A DNA stretch of 64,000 nt from a virus. This document shows positions 9,901-16,738 of the stretch, one piece after another. The notes below the pieces were generated by a model. That model saw nothing but the letters and a program-made list of their open reading frames with translations, did not search any database and was not told where the DNA came from. The stretch's first letter is position 1, and each line of letters opens with the position of its first letter. The stretch spans positions 62,001 to 126,000 of IMG/VR virus record IMGVR_UViG_3300021478_000016; one strand, written 5' to 3'. Both the position numbers and the translations under genes were made by a program.

Positions 9901-10363
9901 GACGGGCAGCATCGACGAGGTCCAGAATCAGATCACCGGAGAGATGGACCGCATCTACAACTCCAGCGGACCGACGGTGCGCAGGCGCATGCTCGAGACC
10001 CTCGTGAAGGCGATGAGCAACCTCACCAAGGTCGAAGACCCTGGAGACCACCAGTACATCATGCGCGGCGAGTTCCACCCGACGTCGGTGGTCAAGAAGC
10101 TCAACGAAACGGAGCTGAAGGGCAAGATGCCCATCCTCCACCGTCCGGTACTTCAAGGCGTGGACGTTCTTCCGCTATCCTTGCAAGAAGACTGGATGGC
10201 GAAGATGCAGCACGCCAAGCTCAAGGACACGCTCTACGAGGCCGCAGCGCAGGGTCTCGTCTCCAAGATCCACGGACCACACCCCGTTCCCGGTGTCGCG
10301 TACGGCGCCGAGTTCGGGCTCCCTCCGCGAGAGGGCAAGAACGTCCAGCCCTTCCACTACTGA
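3968..10363 (+). CDS. Single-chain multisubunit-type RNA polymerase (beta fused to beta-prime)
   Basis: 2131 residues in one uninterrupted frame. Residues 1 to about 1020 match beta in order: PGVYVRRK; GPGGI...INTPES (as in GPGGL...IETPEG); SNLIPFLPND; YNFEDGIVIS; GRHGNKG at 782-788; NPSGVPGRMNVGQ; and the beta end (EVWKAI..G.PLPPPK...FKKFTDMLKGAGIN). The next segment (MSSGELTQADK, GLFDERITG, AHLRLAEPV) is the start of beta-prime. Catalytic NADFDGD is at 1414-1420, a bridge-helix region follows near 1690, four cysteines (1749, 1811, 1818, 1821) match the second beta-prime zinc site, and the trigger-loop FHTGG has His1858. The usual beta-prime C-terminus is also present. It should transcribe phage genes. 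No alpha, omega or sigma gene is visible here, so partners may come from the host or from elsewhere in the genome. Confidence 0.96.
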   Translation: MAYLDPTDAYHHLRDRTLEGLHYLFESPIKGKARSLSLTKLEVEDPLRVDDIRGQQRAKMNGETWGAQVFGTLEMKDNLTGAVVDTKRIRLTDIPKTTRRYSYIVSGQEYQVDNQWQLKPGVYVRRKANGDLEARFNVTGRVGQLNAIFDPASKLFKVEYRKSKGSPLYPFLKAMGVGDDELEKTWGKEIFEANKNAPRSAGAVESFYKTNTGQVAPSHQAAVQHLHEIFLDAKMRPEVNEVTLGKPVEHISGEALHLATKKLLDVQRGAPEDDRDNLVFKDLRSAGDFAYERLRGSKRTIIQKLQRQLNSTKTMGVRDAVRFDYFNEPVKQLFTKTSIANPATQINPLQMVSTAMQTTIMGPGGIKSERSITEEAKMINPSHLGFLDPINTPESDKTGVTLRLPMGMKKKGTEATIAAYNLKTGKFDDLSPSLFLKSNVVLPDQVDWKSGKPVPISAKVKMVAEHNRIEERGFGEADYVLRHPSQLFNVTSNLIPFLPNDSGGRAGMASRHMEQAISLVHRQAPLVQVAAPTVPGSGIDSFEQLLGHQTSHRAPAAGTVTKIKKDAIIIDGSDGQEHEVQIYHNYPLNDVKSVMHSSPLVRVGDKVHRGQVIADTNYSKDGTLALGTNLRVAYVPFKGYNFEDGIVISDEAARKLSSVHLHKPLLKIEANTILDPRKFSVLHPGVFKSDQYDKLDENGVVRIGQKVKPGDPLVVAMRPFELKDRSGLTAMRKALKAHHSDNSVRWDSDFEGEVVAVHKTPEKVTVHVKTVEPMQVGDKLSGRHGNKGIVTKILSNDEMPRSKTGGPIDVLLNPSGVPGRMNVGQVLETAAAKIAQKTGRTYLVDNFDPKITDALTRVKDELKKHGISDTEELIDPVSHQPLGPALVGPQYMLKLVHQVEKKLSVRSGMSLPGLPDAEPYDTNLQPGGGGHAGGQSLSHLALYAMLAHGAKANVREMSTWKAEGRDPEQNEAKRWPSQHIEVWKAIQEGTPLPPPKTTFAFKKFTDMLKGAGINVEKQGHQFVLGPLTDKQIIDMSSGELTQADKSPVRAKTDKSGEFIVMPGGLFDERITGGHGGTKWAHLRLAEPVPNPVFESAIKKLTGLKEQQFDSIMTGDVGVDPGTGKIVSSKLGVTGGAGIKALLDRIDVKRDLEAAKKELTKTPLSKADKVLKRVKYLTSLQRLDLKPSDAYILHNIPIVPPVIRPLTMMADGGLKYEDINGLYKQFETINNRLKDPVLSTNLTDRKKKELRDAYYDGVKAIMGVGTVNKDKKEKGLLDQIAGISPKEGYFQSVLTNRRQDLTMRSTIVPEPSLGLDEVGLPRDAALTLFRPFVIRQLVLQGTAPTAIQATAVLSKVHKGQDDPMVWRALEHVMNERPVLLKRDPSLHKYSVQAFKPRVVMGNAIQIHPLVTGGFNADFDGDTMAVYVPISHEAVREAQKMFPSNNVFNEASGHVMYQPTLESALGLYKLSMVGKKTNASFATDQEAVEALHQGKVHHTDIVSVGGKTTTPGRVLLASVLPDDLHKQVLHDLDFRVDKNGLKSILTQVGKKNAGAFGRIADDIKNLGYDASFGVVKTSLAKGGNVAIGTHSLSLDDFTTDRGTRDGLLRTAREKVNGITANPRLSQSEKDRQSVNVWVDASDEMMKEHRRKAEDSPSNLYLMARAGVKPDWNQYKQMVLAPMIYKDSFDRDIPTAVTKSYSEGLDLGGYWTQLYGARRGAVMKVQEVQEPGALSKLLLNTTMNMLVEKPDCGTKKGVALLASDPDVHDRHLAQAFHIGHLHVPEGTLLTPDIVGQIRSADKNAKLLVRSPLKCEAEHGLCQKCIGPSVEGQNYELGTNIGVISAQAVGERAMQLMLKGFHTGGVREAGGGSKIVNQFDRFKQLTTLPTKIPNAATVAMTSGRIERIVPTETGVDIWINGTRHFVGRDPAGNALHMPLTGANRDARSIPFSASKIGDHVEAGTMLSDPNRTSVNPHDLYRATGSIDEVQNQITGEMDRIYNSSGPTVRRRMLETLVKAMSNLTKVEDPGDHQYIMRGEFHPTSVVKKLNETELKGKMPILHRPVLQGVDVLPLSLQEDWMAKMQHAKLKDTLYEAAAQGLVSKIHGPHPVPGVAYGAEFGLPPREGKNVQPFHY

Positions 10364-10372
10364 GGCAAAGCG

Positions 10373-11752
10373 ATGAGACCCAAGGTCCGTCTCAACGCTC
10401 GCCGGTTCCGCAACAGCCTGATGACGCAGGCGTTCCAGCAGCCTGCTGTGATCATGCAAGCGCGCGTGCTCAACGTCAACATGGTCAACTGGACCGTGGA
10501 CGTCATCAGCCAGTTCGATCGCCACTACTTCAGCGACATCCAGGTCATCTCACCCTACCTGCACTACGACAACGGCGAAGGCATCTACGTGATGCCGGAG
10601 GTCGGAGCCGTTTGCATGGTCTGCATCCCCAGTGATACGACGCCGCCCTTCGTCGCTGGCTTCGTCGCTCCGATGGAACAGCGTGGCGGTCAGCAGCTTC
10701 AGAACCCCACGGACCCCAACAGCGCCATCAACACCACCGTCTTTGGTACGCAGGCCATCGACCCGAATCAGACGACTGGAGCTGATGCTCCTGCTGGTAC
10801 ACGCTCTCGAGGCAGCAACACGACCCAGTTCCCGGACGTGGATGCTGCCTTCTCGGCTGGGCGTCCTGCCGTGAACCCAGGGGACATCATGTTGCGGACG
10901 CGCGACGACAACTTCATCACGCTCCATCGTGGTGGTGTGCTGAGCCTCGGCGCCACCGAGCTCGCGCAACGCATATACATTCCGCTGGGCGACAAGATCT
11001 TGGACATCTCCGGCGAGTACGAGCACCAGAACATCGGCGGCTCTGTGCACTGGGGACTCCAGCAAGGTCCGAAGACGGACAACCCTGCGGTGCAGAACAT
11101 GGAGTGCTACCGCGTCTTCGCCAACGATCAATACGCGGACATCCGAGTGGCGAAGGGCAAGGTTCTCAACCCCATCGGTGAACCAGATCAGAACGGGGAC
11201 GAAGACGACATCGCGAACTACAACCTCGGTACCGACAAGGACAAGGGCTACATCTGCTACGAGGTTGCTGTGGCTGCGACCCAGACGTCTGGGAACGGTG
11301 GCTTCCAGGCAATGTCGGGAGATCCCTCTGATGCCAACGTCCGTAACCAGACCGTGTTGCGCTTCTTCTTCGACATCGCCGGCGGAGTCTTCCTGCGGGC
11401 AGAAGGCAACGCCGTCTTCTCCTTCCACAAGAAGCTGAAGATCAAGGTCGAAGATGACTTCACCATCGAGTGCAAGACGCTCAGCATCATCGCGAGCGCT
11501 GGGGCTACGATTGGTGGAACGGACCTCACGGAGATCTCCGGGAACCTGGTGAAGTTCGCTGCCGGTGAGGGGCTACCTGCTGCTCGTCAAGGAGATGCCA
11601 TCCAGGTGAGCATGTCGGGGGTGACGCTCACAGGGGTCATTGCCTGCGCCGGCATCGGGCCATCGCCACAGCCCTGCACCATCACGATTGCCACAGCAGC
11701 CCCGCAGCCTGGTGGAATTGTGATGACAGGGAACCCGAATGTGCAGTTGTAG
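10373..11752 (+). CDS. Baseplate spike / gpV-like assembly protein
   Basis: 459 residues, with GAGG upstream of the ATG. Residues 20-115 form an OB-fold-like segment typical of phage gpV and gp5 hub/spike proteins (QARVLNVN...VDVIS..., VMPEVGAVCMVCIPSD, PPFVAGF). The C-terminal third has repeated short beta segments (FHKKLKIKVEDDFTIECKTL...) expected of a trimeric beta-helical needle, then a low-complexity tail. The role is to form the central spike that pierces the outer membrane. It lies 9 bases after the polymerase gene and is probably co-transcribed with it. Confidence 0.75.
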   Translation: MRPKVRLNARRFRNSLMTQAFQQPAVIMQARVLNVNMVNWTVDVISQFDRHYFSDIQVISPYLHYDNGEGIYVMPEVGAVCMVCIPSDTTPPFVAGFVAPMEQRGGQQLQNPTDPNSAINTTVFGTQAIDPNQTTGADAPAGTRSRGSNTTQFPDVDAAFSAGRPAVNPGDIMLRTRDDNFITLHRGGVLSLGATELAQRIYIPLGDKILDISGEYEHQNIGGSVHWGLQQGPKTDNPAVQNMECYRVFANDQYADIRVAKGKVLNPIGEPDQNGDEDDIANYNLGTDKDKGYICYEVAVAATQTSGNGGFQAMSGDPSDANVRNQTVLRFFFDIAGGVFLRAEGNAVFSFHKKLKIKVEDDFTIECKTLSIIASAGATIGGTDLTEISGNLVKFAAGEGLPAARQGDAIQVSMSGVTLTGVIACAGIGPSPQPCTITIATAAPQPGGIVMTGNPNVQL

Positions 11753-11775
11753 GTTGCCTGTGGTAGCCATACCCT

Positions 11776-12318
11776 ATGCCCTACAAGGACCTGCGTAAGA
11801 GGCGAGAAGCTGGAAGGGAAGCCTCTGAGAGGTGGAGGAAGAAGAACCCTCACTACATTCGATCTTGGCAAAAGAAAAACCCTGACAAGGTGCGCGCTGC
11901 CTCTGGTCGGTACCGAAAGAGGCATCCCAATGCTTGGAAAAGAGATCACAGGAAGTTGATGCGAGACCCGATCCGGCTCGCAAGTAAAAGAAAACGGGCG
12001 AGAGAGCGCCAAGCACTGAGACGCTTACAGCAAAAGCTCAAGATCTTCGAGATCAATCTAAAGAGCAAGTATGGTCTTACTCTGGATCAGTACAACGCCC
12101 TCAAGAAGAAGCAGAGAGGCCGGTGTGCCATCTGCCGCAAGAAGGAGACAGCCAAGCCTTCGAAGGGTAGAAAGAAGGCACGAGGGCTATCTGTTGACCA
12201 CTGCCACAAGAGGAAGAGGGTTCGCGGTCTGCTGTGTTCTAGGTGTAATGCGGGGCTCGGTCAGTTCCTGCATAGCATCCGACTTTTGCGTCTAGCGATC
12301 TGCTACATGAGCCGCTGA
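11776..12318 (+). CDS. HNH endonuclease, recombination endonuclease VII family
   Basis: 180 residues. The N-terminal half is very basic (KKRR/K-rich repeats such as REASERWRKKNPHYIRSW). The C-terminal half has the endonuclease VII signature: CAICRKK, then LSVDHCHKRKRVRGLLC and RCNAGLG, i.e. two CxxC zinc pairs framing the DHCH catalytic segment. Stand-alone enzymes of this type in phages are usually mobile (homing-like) genes. Base composition is clearly more AT-rich than its neighbours, it separates two structural genes, and a second relative lies at 50414. Confidence 0.88.
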   Translation: MPYKDLRKRREAGREASERWRKKNPHYIRSWQKKNPDKVRAASGRYRKRHPNAWKRDHRKLMRDPIRLASKRKRARERQALRRLQQKLKIFEINLKSKYGLTLDQYNALKKKQRGRCAICRKKETAKPSKGRKKARGLSVDHCHKRKRVRGLLCSRCNAGLGQFLHSIRLLRLAICYMSR

Positions 12319-12319
12319 C

Positions 12320-12922
12320 ATGTCCGACTTCCAGCTCATCGCTTCCGGCAACCTGGGCACGCTCAACATCGGGGCTGCTCTTGCTGCCTCTGCCATCATC
12401 CCGCTGCTCGCGCAGATCGACCTGAACATCGCCTTCATCGGCGGTCTGAAGACGGAGTTCTCGGCGCAGTTCAACGCTGCCGTGAACTTTCAGATCAGCT
12501 TCTCGAATCCTCTGCTCACGCTCTCGGTGGGCATCCAGGCAGCTCTTCAGGTCATCGCGCAACTTCAAGCGGCGCTTGCCATTGGCATACCGCCACTCAC
12601 CGTCACCATCTCCGCTTCCATCGCCATCGCAGCAGCCGCCGCGATAAAGATCGGCCTCCTCAACGTGGCCATCGATGTTGCCCTGGGTGTGGTGGGTGTG
12701 GGCGCCAGCTTCCTCGCCAGTCTTCAGGCCTCGCTGAGCGCCGGACCCGTCACGATCTACGGCTGGAGCGGCATCCCCATGAGCACTCTTCAGGGGGAGA
12801 TTGCCGGGCATAACTTCCTGGCGGATGGCTTCTCTCCCGCTTCGTCGGTGTACGGTGTTATGTTGATGACGGCCTCACCTTCGGCATTCGCTGGCATGCA
12901 GTTTCTCTTTCTGACGATCTGA
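12320..12922 (+). CDS. Hydrophobic virion-type protein, unknown
   Basis: 200 residues, rich in Ala, Ile, Leu and Val, with long repeats of hydrophobic and small residues (AAALQVIAQLQAALAIGIPP). The C-terminal part (GPVTIYGWSG, ATG... FLFLTI) looks like a compact beta domain. It follows the spike gene, interrupted only by the endonuclease insertion, so a baseplate or tail role is inferred. No family is recognised. Confidence 0.6.
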   Translation: MSDFQLIASGNLGTLNIGAALAASAIIPLLAQIDLNIAFIGGLKTEFSAQFNAAVNFQISFSNPLLTLSVGIQAALQVIAQLQAALAIGIPPLTVTISASIAIAAAAAIKIGLLNVAIDVALGVVGVGASFLASLQASLSAGPVTIYGWSGIPMSTLQGEIAGHNFLADGFSPASSVYGVMLMTASPSAFAGMQFLFLTI

Positions 12923-12935
12923 CTGGAGAACAAAG

Positions 12936-15029
12936 ATGGAGCCTCTGTTCCACGAGTCGACGCTGATGCTCGAGAAGACCTCCGCCGAGGTCAACCTGCC
13001 GGACGACCCGAACCAGTGGCCGACGGAGATCTTGCAGGAACTCTACAAGCAAGTGCCGTATGTCGCCGACTTCGAACCGGACATCATCATGGATCGGGTC
13101 GATGCCGAAAAGCGGTACGGCTTCGGGCACATCGAGGTGGCGAACAAGAGCGAGATCCAGGACCAGCCCTCGAGCCCTGCGGCTCAGGCAGCCGGCATCC
13201 GGCACGTTCGCATCCCCATCATCGTCCGGGAGGGCAAGCTTCTGCCCTTCGACGTCATCGTGACCGACACGCAGAAGATGCTGCCGCTCACCGAGCGTCG
13301 TCTCCGCCAGGCGCTCTTCCGCCCGCAGCTCTTCGACGTCACCAGCCGTACGCCGGGTGACCAGTCCATGATCTCCCAGCTCTACCCGCCGTACCGCCAG
13401 AACTACGGCTTCGGCGGTGGTGGGTCGGTCATGACGGCGGGCATGGGCAAGGAGGGCCAGGAGATGCGCGCCCTCAACCGCGGTGCCTTGCCTCCGCCGA
13501 ACCAGAAGGCGGACAAGCAGGACCACACGCCGGGGGAGATTGCTCCGGTGGAGAAGACCGGCTCCCTGCTCGAGGCGGTGCTGTCCACCATCAACCCGTC
13601 CGACTACCGCGCCTTCGCTGCGGAGGTGAACGAGCCGGAGGTGAAGGTCGCTCTGCACCAGAACGGGAGAGCTCTTCAGCCTTCGCTCGAGAAGCTCTCG
13701 AAGTACGAAGCGCCGAACCTCAAGGGACGCACGGCGAAGCTGGCTGCCGCAGTGAGGCCGACGGTCGTGCAGGCCACGCACGTGCCGGGCATCGGTTACT
13801 TCGTCAAGAGCGCGAGCTACCGCTTCTGGCGGCCCACGGTCGAGAAGCTCGATCGTGGGGAGATGCTCCGCAAGTTCGGGGCCGAGAACACGCTCGAGGT
13901 CGACCAGCATGGTTCGGTCACCGCCGGCGAGGCGGAAGTCGAGGCCGACCTTCCGGAGAAGGACGACCCGGAGATCATCTCCGAGTACGGCATCTACAAG
14001 GTGCAGGACACCAACGGCCGACAGCTCATCGGCTTCGTCTTCCCGAACCTGCTCGACCTCGACGGCTCGCCGCTGCCGCTGGCTCTCTTCACGAACGGCT
14101 CGCAGACGGCGATGCAGGGGGAGATCGTGGGTGTGCGTGTCTCCGAAGGCGCAGCCCTCATCGAGGGTCCGCCCAAGGGTCACGGCATCTTCTACACGGT
14201 CTTGCCGAACGGCAAGGCTGTGGCCACGGTGCCCTTCGACATCCAGGCGGGTCTGAGTCAGGGCGGCGAGTCTTCGATGATGGCGACCTCGCCCACGCAT
14301 GGAGGGCAGGAGGTCCGGATTGCTCTCCAGCCGAACCTCAAGACGGTGACGCAGAACGGGGATGCCATGTTGGTGCCGGACGACTGGCACTGGATGCCGC
14401 TCGACGAGAGCGACAGCGTGGCGCTCGTGGACAAGGCGGACATGGTCGAGAAGGAGGCCGGCGTTCATCCGTACCGCTGGGTGGAGCTGCGCGCCGGCGG
14501 GGCGAATAGCTTCTCGGTCTCCGGTCTTCCTGTGGAGAAGCTGGCCGAGGCCGACCGTTCGTTCCTCTCGATCAACGACACGCTCTTCCTCCTCACGGGT
14601 CTCGGCATCTCGCCGAAGTACGGCATCCAGAAGATGGGGGAGGCCATCAACTGGAACGAGCCCGTGCGCATCCGCACGAGCCGCGACATCAACTCGTCGG
14701 AGTCGGTGATGGCGGAGATCGGCGAGAAGATCGCCAACATGCCCGCCTTCCCGAACATCCGCCAGAGCCTCATCAAGGAGTCCGCGTTCATCCCCGACCC
14801 GTCGGCGGTGGACACGGTGCTCAGCCTCGGGTTCGTGAACCCCGAGAACGTGCTGACCTTCATCGGCTACATGCCGTCCATCGACGAGGCGCAGAGCAAG
14901 CTCTGTGAGCTGCTCATTGCTTCGAGGCTCGGCGTGCAGGACCTGAACGACGCTGCCCTCGAGCGCGCCATCCGGGGAGTGGAGACGGCTTTGGAAGGTC
15001 TTCGTACGCTGGCCTTCCAGTCGAACTGA
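12936..15029 (+). CDS. Large conserved-type virion protein, unknown (697 aa)
   Basis: 697 residues; the ATG is preceded by GGAGAACAAAG. Sequence is mixed alpha/beta without repeats. Residues 85-130 (IRIP-like IIVREGKLLPFDVIVTD...LTERRLRQALFRPQLFD) form an ordered domain; a Gly-rich linker follows near residue 155; then several beta-rich parts. I considered a portal protein because none is otherwise visible, but the usual portal features are absent. Position between the spike and terminase genes suggests a structural or DNA-ejection role; function is unknown. Confidence 0.6.
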   Translation: MEPLFHESTLMLEKTSAEVNLPDDPNQWPTEILQELYKQVPYVADFEPDIIMDRVDAEKRYGFGHIEVANKSEIQDQPSSPAAQAAGIRHVRIPIIVREGKLLPFDVIVTDTQKMLPLTERRLRQALFRPQLFDVTSRTPGDQSMISQLYPPYRQNYGFGGGGSVMTAGMGKEGQEMRALNRGALPPPNQKADKQDHTPGEIAPVEKTGSLLEAVLSTINPSDYRAFAAEVNEPEVKVALHQNGRALQPSLEKLSKYEAPNLKGRTAKLAAAVRPTVVQATHVPGIGYFVKSASYRFWRPTVEKLDRGEMLRKFGAENTLEVDQHGSVTAGEAEVEADLPEKDDPEIISEYGIYKVQDTNGRQLIGFVFPNLLDLDGSPLPLALFTNGSQTAMQGEIVGVRVSEGAALIEGPPKGHGIFYTVLPNGKAVATVPFDIQAGLSQGGESSMMATSPTHGGQEVRIALQPNLKTVTQNGDAMLVPDDWHWMPLDESDSVALVDKADMVEKEAGVHPYRWVELRAGGANSFSVSGLPVEKLAEADRSFLSINDTLFLLTGLGISPKYGIQKMGEAINWNEPVRIRTSRDINSSESVMAEIGEKIANMPAFPNIRQSLIKESAFIPDPSAVDTVLSLGFVNPENVLTFIGYMPSIDEAQSKLCELLIASRLGVQDLNDAALERAIRGVETALEGLRTLAFQSN

Positions 15030-15031
15030 CG

Positions 15032-15988
15032 GTGATTCGAAGAGCCTTCTGCGAGTACTTCGTCAAGGCCCTGATTCTGGACCCCAGGGGCTGGGACGAC
15101 CTACAGATCCAGCGTTTCCTGGACGCTATGTCCCTGGACTACCCGGGACTCTGGTACATCTCCGGGCTGCGTGACAACCTCGCTCCGCCGGAGACCTTCC
15201 ATCCGAAGGACCGTAGGCACAAGCCATCTCGCAACTTCCTCATCAAGGAGCAGGTCCTCGACTTCTTCGAGAACGGGCCGGACATGCAGAAGGCGAGGGA
15301 GATCGCCGACCGGCCACGGGCCAGAGAGTTCGTCGAGTCGATGCTTCTCTCGGTGGCTCCTGCTCTGGCCATAGCTCGACGTCTCGCCGACATGTACCGC
15401 ATGCGGGGGATGAGCGTTCGAGGCGTGGAGCTCTACCGGCACTACTACTTCAACGTCGATCTCCTCGACTCGAGCGAAGCAAGAGCGCTTCTCCAGCTCA
15501 AGATCTCACGCCTTGCCAACAGCGATGATGAGGAAGAGCGACGGCACGCCGACGCCCTCAAGAGGGCGTACTACACAGACCCTCGTCGTACGGCTGCGTC
15601 TCTCCCCCACTCGCCGGTGAGCGCGCTCATCGCCCAGCTCCAGATGGGCCTCGTCCCGCAAAGCCTCGACCTGAAGAAGCTCACCGAGAGCAGTGAGATG
15701 CTCGCGCATCTTCGCCTCGCTGAGGCACTCGCTGCGGGAGGGATGAAGTTCGATCTCCAAGCCCTCAACCTGGCCACCGTCGCGAGCATCCTCCAGAAGC
15801 TCAAGGAGACCAAGCTCCGTCCGGAAGATGAGCTCAAGGAGCAGCTCGCAACTTTGTCCGTCAAGACCAACCCGAGCGCGCTACCCTTGGTCTCTGAGGT
15901 GACTGGCGGCCACCACACGGTTGACTTGGTGGCCCTCCCTACGTCAAAAGAACCTGATGAATCAGAACTACAACCGGGTAAGAAGTGA
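15032..15988 (+). CDS. Alpha-helical hypothetical protein
   Basis: 318 residues from a GTG two bases after the previous stop. Mostly helical, with charged Arg/Glu/Leu patterns (for example AREIADRPRAREFVES, ALAIARRLADMYRMRGMSV). The tail is polar. It may be a virion or packaging accessory, judging only from position 750 bases before terminase. No family recognised. Confidence 0.6.
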   Translation: MIRRAFCEYFVKALILDPRGWDDLQIQRFLDAMSLDYPGLWYISGLRDNLAPPETFHPKDRRHKPSRNFLIKEQVLDFFENGPDMQKAREIADRPRAREFVESMLLSVAPALAIARRLADMYRMRGMSVRGVELYRHYYFNVDLLDSSEARALLQLKISRLANSDDEEERRHADALKRAYYTDPRRTAASLPHSPVSALIAQLQMGLVPQSLDLKKLTESSEMLAHLRLAEALAAGGMKFDLQALNLATVASILQKLKETKLRPEDELKEQLATLSVKTNPSALPLVSEVTGGHHTVDLVALPTSKEPDESELQPGKK

Positions 15989-16493
15989 CGATGGCGATCA
16001 TCTGGCGTCCTCGGACAAGTTCCTGAAGGACGCCATCGGTGGGACGAAGCCCCTCACCGACAAGACCAAGGCACTCGAATTCAAGACCCGTCGAGGCACC
16101 CTCTTCAACGTCGAGATGGGAGTCGACGGAGAGGACCTCATCTTCCACTTCTACATGCCGGTCACGAGCGACGCCGAGGCGTTCTTCCAGAAGCTTGGAG
16201 CGAAGACCGAGCGTGAACGCACACTGCTCGTGCGGAGCTACTGGGACGAGCTCTTCCCCGCCTCACTCGACGCCACAGCCCAGAGCTACTTCAAGGCCGA
16301 AGCACCTCGCCTCGAGGCTCAACACATCTCGGACCCGAACATGACCACCCAGTTCGACGGTCGGGAGTGCCAGCTCGATTCGTGGTGGCTGCGGGCGCGC
16401 AGCTTCGCCAACAACACGCTCGATCTCGACCTCTTCGTCGAGCGGTTCTACCTTGCCCTCGAGAGTTCCCTGCTCAGCAAGAAGCGTATGTAG
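15957..16493 (+). CDS. Hypothetical protein
   Basis: 178 residues; the ATG lies 32 bases inside the previous gene, and a longer upstream frame is a shadow of that gene. No strong ribosome-binding site is visible, which fits translational coupling. The sequence looks globular (RRGTLFNVEMGVDGEDLIFHF). No family is recognised. It is the last plus-strand gene before terminase, and its last 46 bases are covered by a minus-strand gene. Confidence 0.6.
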   Translation: MNQNYNRVRSDDGDHLASSDKFLKDAIGGTKPLTDKTKALEFKTRRGTLFNVEMGVDGEDLIFHFYMPVTSDAEAFFQKLGAKTERERTLLVRSYWDELFPASLDATAQSYFKAEAPRLEAQHISDPNMTTQFDGRECQLDSWWLRARSFANNTLDLDLFVERFYLALESSLLSKKRM

Positions 16494-16738
16494 CGGGTGG
16501 CGAAGACCACACCACCTACATGCCAACCGGCGACCTCCGCGTAGCTCATCACGTACTCGCGAACGGCCGCCTTCGACTCGGAGGTGAGCGCATCCCTCAA
16601 CTTCAGCGTGACCACGTAGCCCTTCGGATGAGGGTCCATGAGGCACTGGTCATCGAATTGATCTCCGGCTCTGTTGAGAGAGCTCCAGAGCCCGGAGACC
16701 AAAGCCTGAGGGTCGCTCGTCTTCTCTGGAGGGAACAT
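16448..16738 (-). CDS. Small minus-strand protein antisense to the terminase start
   Basis: 96 residues. It fills the only gap (16494-16736) without a plus-strand gene. The middle (YVVTLKLRDALTSESKAAVR) and VREYVMSYAEVAGWHVGGV read like a folded small domain. Its ATG and the terminase ATG share the palindrome CATG at 16736-16739, so the two genes begin head-to-head within one 4-base site. The minus-strand start has no clear ribosome-binding site, so a later Met (residue 34) may be the real start. Confidence 0.5.
   Translation of the reverse strand: MFPPEKTSDPQALVSGLWSSLNRAGDQFDDQCLMDPHPKGYVVTLKLRDALTSESKAAVREYVMSYAEVAGWHVGGVVFATRYIRFLLSRELSRAR

Noticed and set aside
3968-10363. Fused polymerase as an assembly artefact or read-through of two genes
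   Set aside because: The beta end and beta-prime start are joined in the same frame without any stop, start signal or ribosome-binding site at the junction, and the linker is short and well formed.
12320-12922. Hydrophobic protein at 12320 as a multi-pass membrane protein or holin
   Set aside because: Hydrophobic stretches are long but rich in Gln, Asn and Ser and follow a spike gene; the pattern fits a structural beta/alpha repeat better than membrane helices.
12858-14468. 536-codon minus-strand frame opposite the 12936 gene
   Set aside because: Antisense shadow with repetitive Arg/His/Val content and no neighbouring minus-strand genes.
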